This document shows, piece by piece, positions 51,933-60,400 of a DNA stretch of 64,000 bases. The translations under genes were made by a program, and so were the position numbers. Every line of letters starts with the position of its first letter. Position 1 is the stretch's first letter. The notes under the pieces are model-generated. The model was given only the letters and a program-made list of their open reading frames with translations. It was not told where the DNA came from and made no database searches. Source of the DNA: DVEG01 sp964405435 (GTDB lineage: Bacteria; Cyanobacteriota; Cyanobacteriia; Cyanobacteriales; Oscillatoriaceae); assembly GCA_964405435.1 (NCBI GenBank), contig CAYOOD010000029.1:1-64000 (forward strand), in the 5' to 3' direction.

Positions 51933-52889
51933 CTAGCTTGCGACATATTCGCTGACGTCAGCTTTGCGCTTGCGGAGCTTGGTTAGGGCTTCGCGCTCGA
52001 TTTGCCGCACCCGTTCGCGGCTGATATTGAGGCGATCGCCTATCTTCGACAAGGTGAGAGCTTGTCCGTCTTCCAGACCGAATCGCATCGAGAGGACTTG
52101 CCGCTGTTGCGGCGTCAGGTCTGCCATGATAATGTCTAGGTCGGCTCTCAGGGAGGAGTGGACGGCGAAGTCTTCTGGAGAAGGGCCGGCATCTTCCAAC
52201 AAGTCTCCTAATTCGGTATCTTGATTATCGCCTACGCGCAAATCCAGCGACAAGGGCTGGCGGGAGCGCTCTAAATATTCCCGAATTTGCTTGGGCGTCA
52301 ATTCTAATGCTTCAGCTAGCTCGGAAACGGTTGCCGATCGCCCCAGGGTTTGCGCTAACTGGCGCTGTGCCTTTTTGATTTTATTGAGTTTTTCGGTAAT
52401 GTGGATGGGCAGGCGAATCGTGCGCCCTTTCTCGGCGATCGCCCGCGTGATCGCTTGGCGAATCCACCAATAGGCATAAGTAGAAAACCGATATCCTTTC
52501 GTCGGGTCGAATTTCTCTACCCCGCGCTGCATTCCGATGGTGCCTTCCTGAATTAAATCCAGCAAATCTACATTGCGCTTAATATATTTTTTCGCGACCG
52601 ACACCACCAGTCGGAGATTCGCCTCTACCATGCGGCGCTTGGCTAGCTCCCCTTCATCAACGGCGCGCTGCAATTCGTCAGCCGACAGTCCCGCTTCAAG
52701 AGCCCACTCCGCCAGCGCGGGCTCGTAACCTAACCGTTCAGCCAGTTTTTCTCTGAGTTCCTGCAAAGCAGTCAGCCGCTGCACTTGTTTGCCGTAAACA
52801 ATCTCTTGCTCGTGCGTCAGCAGGGGAACCCGACCAATTTCTCGCAGGTATGCGCGGACTAGATCTGTAGAAGTCTGAGCAGTCTTCAT
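51933..52889 (-). CDS. RNA polymerase sigma-70 factor, group 2 (SigB/SigD-like)
   Basis: 318 residues. Region 1.2 DLVRAYLREIGRVPLLTHEQE (part), region 2 RRMVEANLRLVVSVAKKYIKR, DLIQEGTIGMQRGVEKFDPTKGYRFSTYAYWWIRQAI (split here for length), region 3 ITEKLNKIKKAQRQLAQTLG and region 4 FGLEDGQALTLSKIGDRLNISRERVRQIE are all intact. It lacks the long N-terminus of the primary factor, so it belongs to group 2, used for stress, light or nutrient responses. Which Sig paralog it is cannot be decided; the MKTAQ...DLVRAYLREIGRVPLL start resembles SigD/SigB. Confidence 0.93.
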   Translation of the reverse strand: MKTAQTSTDLVRAYLREIGRVPLLTHEQEIVYGKQVQRLTALQELREKLAERLGYEPALAEWALEAGLSADELQRAVDEGELAKRRMVEANLRLVVSVAKKYIKRNVDLLDLIQEGTIGMQRGVEKFDPTKGYRFSTYAYWWIRQAITRAIAEKGRTIRLPIHITEKLNKIKKAQRQLAQTLGRSATVSELAEALELTPKQIREYLERSRQPLSLDLRVGDNQDTELGDLLEDAGPSPEDFAVHSSLRADLDIIMADLTPQQRQVLSMRFGLEDGQALTLSKIGDRLNISRERVRQIEREALTKLRKRKADVSEYVAS

Positions 52890-53052
52890 AACGCTTTCGT
52901 CCCAGATTGATAACGACGGATTGAGGAGGTGTGCGTGCTGAGAAATTCCCCAGCCGCCTGCGAAATGTGAATGGCTGCCCTATCCGAAGCAAGCAGCCAT
53001 CTCAGACTTGGAACCGCTCAACTGAGTCAGTTTTTGTACGGACTCGGCTGAT

Positions 53053-53187
53053 TTACGATCGCTCTCGAACTCTCACGGGAATTGGAACGACCGCTGTTTC
53101 GGCTTCTTGCCGGTCTTGCGCCGCTAGCTGCGCCGCCAGCGCGATCGCCACAGATATTGCTGCCACTAAAATAATTGCCGTTGCCAT
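53053..53187 (-). CDS. Putative small single-span membrane protein (44 residues)
   Basis: Open frame with ATG at 53187: a hydrophobic helix ATAIILVAAISVAIALAAQL (residues 2-21) followed by a polar tail AAQDRQEAETAVVPIPVRVR ending in Ser. No Shine-Dalgarno is obvious. Such short one-helix proteins are common in cyanobacterial thylakoid complexes, but I do not recognise this one. It could be a chance frame. Confidence 0.4.
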   Translation of the reverse strand: MATAIILVAAISVAIALAAQLAAQDRQEAETAVVPIPVRVRERS

Positions 53188-53623
53188 CAATTTTCGATTT
53201 TCTTAAGTTTTCCGGTGCTATGTAAACGATTGTAACAGCTTTATAAGAATTGTCTAGTACCCTGTACAGAATTTCTACTCAGGCAGGTGGGACTTGCGGT
53301 AGAGACAAAGGGTGAGGATACCCTGAAATCCCCTAAAAAACTGCATCGCAGGCAACAAAACGGCGGCAACTTTTTCGAGTTGCCGCCAGATCTCGGCACG
53401 GGCTGTGTTTCCCGTTCTTAACATTTGCGCGAGTGCGGGAGAGGGGAGGGGGGAGTGTTGAGTGCTCTTCGGCCTCGGCTGAGTGGAGTTGGAGTGTGGA
53501 GTGGGGAGTGTGGAGTGTGGAGTGTTGAAGAATTTAACTCCTGACTCCTGACTCTGGACTCCTGACTCAGCCGAGGCCGAAGAGCACTTTTTACTTGCCC
53601 CACTCCACACTCCACACTCTCGA
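53188..53623. other. Intergenic region after carB
   Basis: About 436 bp between the small ORF and the carB stop. It contains the inverted-repeat structure at 53461-53588 and GTGTGGA-type repeats; no gene is seen. Confidence 0.45.
53461..53588. repeat. 24-base perfect inverted repeat enclosing GTGTGGA tandem repeats
   Basis: Arms at 53461-53484 and 53565-53588 are exactly complementary over 24 bases (beginning AGTGCTCTTCGGCCTCGG). The 80-base interior has GGAGTGTGGAGT heptamers and ACTCCTGACTCCTGACTC units. The region lies just after the carB stop. Confidence 0.75.
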
Positions 53624-56600
53624 TTACCCGATATACTCCTGCAGGGCTTTAACTTCCAGCGGATCGGACTTGAGGGAGCGGAGGGCGGCAGCAGTTGCCT
53701 TGGCACCGGCGATCGTCGTGATAATCGGCAGTTTATAGTCTAAGGCGGTGCGCCGAATCGTGCGGGCATCCGTTTGCGACTCTTCTCCCGTGGGGGTGTT
53801 GATGATGAATTGAATGCGCGTGTTTTTAATCCAGTCCACGACGTGAGGACGCCCTTCGTGCAATTTGAGGATGACTTCGACATCTTCGATGCCGTTTTCC
53901 TGCAAGACGCGACGGGTGCCTTCAGTGGCCACGATTTTGAAGCCCAAATCGATCAAGTCTCGGACGACGGGGACGACATCGGCTTTGTCGCGATCGCTCA
54001 GCGATACAAATACCGTCCCTTTCTGCGACAAGCGCACGCCCGCCCCTAATTCGGCTTTGGCAAACGCCCGCCCGAAATCGCGGTCAATCCCCATCACCTC
54101 ACCGGTCGATCGCATTTCTGGCCCGAGCAAGGTGTCGGCTCCGGCGAACTTGTCAAACGGCAGCACGGCTTCTTTCACCGAAATGTGCGCCGGAATTTTT
54201 TCCTCGGTAAATCCGAGCGACTCTAAGGTTTCGCCAGACATGACCCGCGATGCCAGCTTCGCCAGAGGCACGCCGATCGCTTTGGAAACAAACGGCACGG
54301 TACGGGAGGCGCGGGGGTTCGCTTCCAAAATGTACACCTGGTCGTTTTGCACGGCGTACTGGATGTTCATCAGCCCCACGACTTTCAGGGCTTTGGCGAG
54401 CTGTACTGTCCACTCGCGAATGGTTTTCAAAACGGACTCGGAAAGGGTGATGTAGGGAATGGAGCACGCCGAGTCGCCAGAGTGAACCCCGGCTTCCTCG
54501 ATGTGTTCCATAATGCCGCCGATGACGACGCGACCGGTTTGGTCGGCGAGCGCGTCCACATCCACTTCGATCGCGTGTTCTAGGAACTTGTCGATCAAAA
54601 TCGGGTGATCCGGCTCCACCTGCACCGCAAAAATCATGTACCGTTCCAGCTCGGCGTCGGAATAGACGATTTCCATCGCCCGTCCCCCCAAAACGTAGCT
54701 GGGACGTACCACCACCGGATAGCCGATGCGGCGCGCCACCACCTGCGCGTCTTCGTAATTGCGGGCAATGCCGTTGGCGGGCTGTTTGATATCGAGCTGT
54801 CGCAGGATTTTTTCAAACCGCTCCCGGTCTTCTGCAATATCGATCGAGTCGGGAGATGTTCCCCAGATTTTAGTTTGCACGCCCGAGAGCATATCGGGAT
54901 GTTCCAGCGCTTTTTGCAGGGGCACTGCCAATTTCAGCGGGGTCTGACCGCCGAATTGGATAATCACGCCTTCAGGATTTTCTGCTTCGATGATGTTGAG
55001 GACGTCTTCTTTGGTTAAGGGCTCGAAGTAGAGGCGATCGCTCGTGTCGTAGTCAGTCGAAACCGTTTCCGGGTTGGAGTTGACCATGATCGTCTCGAAC
55101 CCGGCAGCCCGCAAGCTGAAGGAGGCGTGACAGCAGCAGTAGTCAAATTCGATCCCCTGGCCAATGCGGTTCGGCCCGCCGCCCAGAATCATCACCTTGC
55201 GCTTGTTGGAGGTGCGCACTTCCGAGTCTTCTTCGTAAGTGGAATAGTAGTAAGGCGTGAAGGCTTCAAACTCGGCGGCGCAGGTATCGACTAGCTTGTA
55301 AACTGGCGTGACGCCCAAACTCTTGCGGTAAGCGCGGACTTCATCTTCCGTGGTTTTGGTGGCGAAGGCAATTTGGCGATCGCTGAATCCCTGACGCTTG
55401 ATATCATAAAGCTGGTCTTTTGTCAAGTCTTTGAGCGGCGTCCGCTTCAGGAATTTCTCAGTTTCCAGCAAGTCCTGCATTTTATCGAGGAACCACACGT
55501 CGATGCCGGTGAGTTCGTAGATTTCCTCTGGCGTCATGCCCATCTGCATGGCGTGGCGGAGGGTGAAAATGCGCTCTGGGTTGGGCGTGCGCAGACCGGC
55601 GCGAATTTGTTCGAGGCTGGGGAGGATTTCTTGGCGATCGCACCCCCAGCCGGCGCGCCCGGTTTCCAAACCGCGCAGTGCCTTTTGCAGCGACTCTTGG
55701 AACGTCCGCCCGATCGCCATGACTTCGCCGACGGATTTCATCTGCGTTGTCAGCACCGGCTTGCTGCCGGCAAACTTCTCGAACGCAAACCGGGGGATTT
55801 TGGTCACTACATAGTCGATAGTGGGTTCAAAAGAAGCGGGCGTTTTCTTTGTGATGTCGTTGGGGATTTCATCGAGGGTGTAACCCACCGATAATTTAGC
55901 CGCAAATTTGGCGATCGGGAATCCCGTTGCCTTGGATGCCAGCGCCGACGAGCGAGAAACGCGGGGGTTCATTTCAATGACGATGACGTCTCCGTTAACG
56001 GGATTGACGGCAAATTGGATGTTAGAACCGCCGGTTTCCACCCCGATCTCGCGGATAATTTTTATCGAAGCATCCCGCAACCGCTGATATTCCTTATCGG
56101 TGAGGGTTTGGGCGGGCGCGACGGTAATCGAGTCGCCCGTATGAACGCCCATCGGATCGACGTTTTCAATCGAACAGATAATCACGACGTTATCTGCCGT
56201 ATCGCGCATCACTTCCAGCTCGAACTCTTTCCAGCCGATCAGGGACTGCTCGATCAGGATTTGCGAGACTGGGGAAGCGTCGAGCCCCGCTTGCGCCATG
56301 TCTTCAAATTCTTCCTGGTTGTAGGCGATGCCGCCGCCCGTGCCGCCCAGGGTAAAGGCGGGGCGGATAATTAACGGGTAAGTGCCGATTTGTCGGGCAA
56401 CCGCTTTGGCTTCATCGAGGGTTTGGGCGATTCCTGACGGACAGCACTTGACGCCGATGCGCTCCATCGCTTGCTTGAACAGGAGGCGATCTTCGGCTTT
56501 TTCGATCGCCGGCAATTTCGCGCCGATCAACTCTACACCGTACTTGTCCAGCGTGCCGTTTTTGGCCAGGGCCACTGCCAGGTTTAAGCCGGTTTGCCCG

Positions 56601-56872
56601 CCCATCGTTGGCAGCAGGGCATCCGGGCGCTCTTTTGCAATGATTTTTTCTAGTATCTCTGGCGTCAGCGGCTCGATGTAGGTGCGATCGGCGGTTTCCG
56701 GATCGGTCATGATCGTGGCGGGGTTGGAGTTCACCAGCACGACTTCGTACCCTTCTTCGCGCAAGGCTTTGCACGCTTGCGTCCCCGAATAATCGAACTC
56801 ACACGCCTGACCTATAACAATTGGCCCTGAGCCAATCAGCAGAATTTTATGGATGTCGTTGCGACGGGGCAT
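53624..56872 (-). CDS. carB: Carbamoyl-phosphate synthase large subunit
   Basis: 1082 residues, the full usual length. Two homologous ATP-grasp halves are seen: first GSGPIVIGQACEFDYSGTQA (residues about 14-33) with GGTGGGIAYN, second LGGGPNRIGQGIEFDYCCCH (about 570-589) with VLGGRAMEIVYSD. The C-terminal MGS-like allosteric domain (about 945-1075) includes KIVATEGTRRVL and INTPTG. It makes carbamoyl phosphate from bicarbonate, ATP and glutamine-derived ammonia for arginine and pyrimidine synthesis. carA is not adjacent. It diverges from the helicase gene. Confidence 0.97.
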   Translation of the reverse strand: MPRRNDIHKILLIGSGPIVIGQACEFDYSGTQACKALREEGYEVVLVNSNPATIMTDPETADRTYIEPLTPEILEKIIAKERPDALLPTMGGQTGLNLAVALAKNGTLDKYGVELIGAKLPAIEKAEDRLLFKQAMERIGVKCCPSGIAQTLDEAKAVARQIGTYPLIIRPAFTLGGTGGGIAYNQEEFEDMAQAGLDASPVSQILIEQSLIGWKEFELEVMRDTADNVVIICSIENVDPMGVHTGDSITVAPAQTLTDKEYQRLRDASIKIIREIGVETGGSNIQFAVNPVNGDVIVIEMNPRVSRSSALASKATGFPIAKFAAKLSVGYTLDEIPNDITKKTPASFEPTIDYVVTKIPRFAFEKFAGSKPVLTTQMKSVGEVMAIGRTFQESLQKALRGLETGRAGWGCDRQEILPSLEQIRAGLRTPNPERIFTLRHAMQMGMTPEEIYELTGIDVWFLDKMQDLLETEKFLKRTPLKDLTKDQLYDIKRQGFSDRQIAFATKTTEDEVRAYRKSLGVTPVYKLVDTCAAEFEAFTPYYYSTYEEDSEVRTSNKRKVMILGGGPNRIGQGIEFDYCCCHASFSLRAAGFETIMVNSNPETVSTDYDTSDRLYFEPLTKEDVLNIIEAENPEGVIIQFGGQTPLKLAVPLQKALEHPDMLSGVQTKIWGTSPDSIDIAEDRERFEKILRQLDIKQPANGIARNYEDAQVVARRIGYPVVVRPSYVLGGRAMEIVYSDAELERYMIFAVQVEPDHPILIDKFLEHAIEVDVDALADQTGRVVIGGIMEHIEEAGVHSGDSACSIPYITLSESVLKTIREWTVQLAKALKVVGLMNIQYAVQNDQVYILEANPRASRTVPFVSKAIGVPLAKLASRVMSGETLESLGFTEEKIPAHISVKEAVLPFDKFAGADTLLGPEMRSTGEVMGIDRDFGRAFAKAELGAGVRLSQKGTVFVSLSDRDKADVVPVVRDLIDLGFKIVATEGTRRVLQENGIEDVEVILKLHEGRPHVVDWIKNTRIQFIINTPTGEESQTDARTIRRTALDYKLPIITTIAGAKATAAALRSLKSDPLEVKALQEYIG

Positions 56873-57412
56873 AGCGATTTTAGATTTTTGACTTTATCGT
56901 TTGGATCGGGCTAATCCCTGAATCCAAACTATTTTAGGGGTTTGCTCTCGGAAATTGCTGATTGCTTTAGCTTAGTTTCACAAGATTCGATGACAAGAGC
57001 CGATCGGCGGATCTGTCTGGCTGGTTTGCAGTGGCGTCTGGCTGCTGGAGTGCCTCCCTTGCCTGGATTGCCGCTAGATAAAGCTGTCAGTTGTTCCACG
57101 GGAAAGTATGCCCGATCGCTGCCTGCTTCTCCCCCTACAGTTTGTGAACAAATATAACAAAAAAATTTAATATTTTCTTTAGAATTTCGCTTTTAAAACC
57201 GGGTTCAATTATTTTTACTCAAAATGGGTATCGCCTGTCAAGTGGGGAAATGTCGGCGCGCGCGATCGACCGGCGAAAGCAGATAAATCCGGTGCATCTG
57301 GCAGAAATTGCCCAAACCCGGGCTACATTTCTTTACATTTTTTCAGAAAGACCAGGGGGCGAACGTGGTATGGTAAGTAAGAATGCCATACTAAAACGCT
57401 TAAAGCTCAGGG
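56873..57412. other. Divergent intergenic region between carB and the fusion helicase
   Basis: 540 bp. Contains an AATCTAA-type remnant near 56880, a HIP1-like site and, just before the helicase start, the inverted repeat at 57368-57391. No gene is supported; open frames such as 56942-57157 show no motif. Confidence 0.45.
57368..57391. promoter_or_regulatory. Candidate operator before the fusion helicase
   Basis: GTATGG (57368-57373) and CCATAC (57386-57391) are inverted with a 12-base spacer; one more flanking base pair allows extension with a mismatch. The centre is 33 bp upstream of the ATG, close to where a promoter would lie. A regulator site is an inference. Confidence 0.35.
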
Positions 57413-60400
57413 ATGACTGAACCGAATTTACTGGAGAGAGCCAAACAGGGGGATGCAGGAGCGATCGCCGACTTGCTCAACCAAAAACTTCAACCCCAAG
57501 GTATCGCTGCCAAAGCCACTCTCAAGCACGACAGCCTCAAGGTCGTATTGGAGTCATCAGAAGTTCCAGATCAAAAAGCTCTGATTGCTTGGCTCGAAAC
57601 CGAGATAATTGGCTTGGGAATAAAATCTATCAGGACAATTAAAGTTTGCGGGAAGCAGTCGGGGAGCTTTGATTATGCTTGGCAGGAGGAAGTCGAGCCA
57701 GAAAAACAAGAATGCCAGCTTGAAGAGGAGAAAATAGAGAGCGACAGCCGACTTGAAGAAGTATTGGATGCAGCGTATTTGTATCTAGATTTAGAAATTA
57801 ATTTTGAAGAAAATATATATAATATAGGTTGTATAAATAACTTGACAGAGGCCCTCTGGGAAGAGGATTTAGAGGCGGCTTATCAACAGCTTGAAGACTG
57901 GCGGCAGAGCGGGGTCGCGATCTGCGGGCATAACTTCCGGCGATTTGACTGCACCTATCTTTTCAAGGCAAAACCAGAGTTGCATCCCTGGTTGGTGGTT
58001 GATACCCTAGAATTGTCAACTTTGGCATTTCCGCTAGAACGATCGCACAAGCTCAAAAAAGATTACAAGCAAAGCCAGTACGCCAGCAACAATCCCCTAG
58101 AAGACGCTCGCGAAACCAAGCAATTACTGCAAGAAATTATAGCAGAATTGCAGGAAAAACCCAAAACCCTGCGACAGACATTCTGCTGGCTGCTAGCCTG
58201 CGGAAATGAGGAAGCAGACAGGGCATATCAGCAACTATTCGAGATTTTGGGATGGAAAGAGAAAGCGGCTCCCGCCCTAGAGACACTGCCAGAAGAAGCG
58301 ATCGCTGGTTTCGATGAGGAATACCTGAGACAATTCTGGTTTGAAGCCCCAATCAGAGACTTTAACAGCCGCCTGTGCATGGCAGCACTCCTAGCCGGGA
58401 ATTATGAAAGCCGGGTGACGGAATCCGAGCGGATATTTTCAGGGTGGATTGCCCACTTGCCCGGGTTTCAGGAAATATGGGATGGCGCGAAACTGCTGCC
58501 CGATTATCAAAATTGCCTGCAAAAATTTGGCATTGAAAAATTTCGGGGTAAGCAAGAACAAGCCGTTCGAGCCATTTTGCGCGGCGAACGACCGCTGGTT
58601 ATCATGGCGACTGGAGGAGGAAAATCTCTCTGCTACCAGCTTTCAGCCTTGATGCTGTTTGAAAGGCACGCCTCGCTGAGCGTGGTGGTTTCGCCCCTGC
58701 AAGCCCTGATGGCGGATCAGGTGGCGGATTTGGAAGAACAGGGGATAAATTTCTGCACGTTTATTAATGGCAATCTTTCGGTTGAGGAGCGATCGCAGCG
58801 GCTGCGGGGACTGCGGGAATATTCCAAGGGATTGCTTTATATCAGTCCAGAGCAGTTGCGATCGCCCAGCATCCGGGCACTGCTAGAAGAGCGATCGCCC
58901 GCCCTGTGGGTGATAGACGAAGCCCACTGCATCAGTCAGTGGGGGCACAATTTCCGCCCTGACTACCGCTATATCCCCAAATACATTAAAGAGCTGTACA
59001 AAAACAAACCCCTGCCGCTCTTGGCGCTGATGACAGCCACCGCAACGGTGAAAGTCCAAGACGACATTCAACAACTGTTTAAAACAGAAGGCGCGCAGGA
59101 AATAGGCAGCGTCATTGCCGAATCGAATACCCGCACGAATCTGGAGTATAACGTCATTCCTGCCAATGGCAATAAAGACCAACTGATGATTCAGGAGGTG
59201 CAAAACTCTCTCCAACAGGGGGGATGCGTTCTCGTCTACACGACAACGCGAAGAAATGCCGAAAAAATAGCCGGCTTGCTGGAGCGAGAAGGAATCGAAG
59301 CGAGATACTACCACGGCAATCTGGGGAAAACCGAAAAAGATGAAGTCTTGCAGGCATTCAAAGCAGGAGAATTGAACGCAGTCGCGGCGACTTGCGCTTT
59401 CGGGATGGGAATCAACCGCAAAGACGTGCGGGCAGTCATTCACCACGCCATCAGTGCGAATTTAGAAGCCTACATTCAGGAAACCGGACGGGCAGGGCGA
59501 GACGGAAAACCGGCAACCTGCACCCTTTTATTTGACGAAAAAGATGCGGAGAAAATATTTTACTTGCAAAGTCAGATGCAACTGACCGAAGCGGAGCTGA
59601 GAAATATTTTCGTCTCGATAAGAAATCTGCGCGATCGCGTCCACGGCGGGGCGTCAGAAAACTGGTTTTGGGCGACAATTAGTGAAATCTACCAGACGAG
59701 CGATCTGGATGAAGATTTCGCAGGCGATGCCGAGTATCGCGACATCAAAATTAAAGTAGCCCTGCAATATTTGGAAAACTTTGGCTTGCTGGAACGGGCG
59801 GAAAATCTATCCGCCTACGTTCAGTTTGAACTGGCAGACAAAACGCGCGACGAGTCTGAAAGAAAGTTTGAAGAGTACGCGCGGGGTAAAAATCTGCCTT
59901 CGAGGCAGGTAAAAATTTTCAAAAAACTGATTGCTGCCATGCACCTCGCCAAAGCCCAGCACGCGCAGCGGAACGAACCCGTGGCCTTCGAGCGCCTCAG
60001 CGACGAGTCAGGGATTAACCCAAAAGAGCTGACGGTCAGAATTCAAGAATTGCAGAAAGCGGGCGTTGCCAGCGTGAATATTCCCCTGACTTGCCTGCTG
60101 ACAAAAGAAGTCAAAGGGGACGCGCGCATACAATACGAGCGCTTGCGGGTGTTGGAAGAGAAATTGCTCGAAGCTCTGTTGGAAATTATGGGCGATCGCG
60201 AAAGCATCCAGGTAAATCTGAGAAATCTAGCTTCTCGCCTAGATCCCGATCGCAGTAAAAAAATCCGCGCAACCGGCCTCATGGATATTTTAAAAGGCTG
60301 GTCATCTCAGAAATGGGTGCGTTTGGTTAAACTCAACCGCGATTTAGTGCGGCTAGAGCGAATCGAAGTTCTCGACTATCTGGACGCTCACAAAGAGCTA

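Noticed and set aside
54605..55894. Several plus-strand open frames of 130-170 residues
   Set aside because: Antisense shadows of carB.
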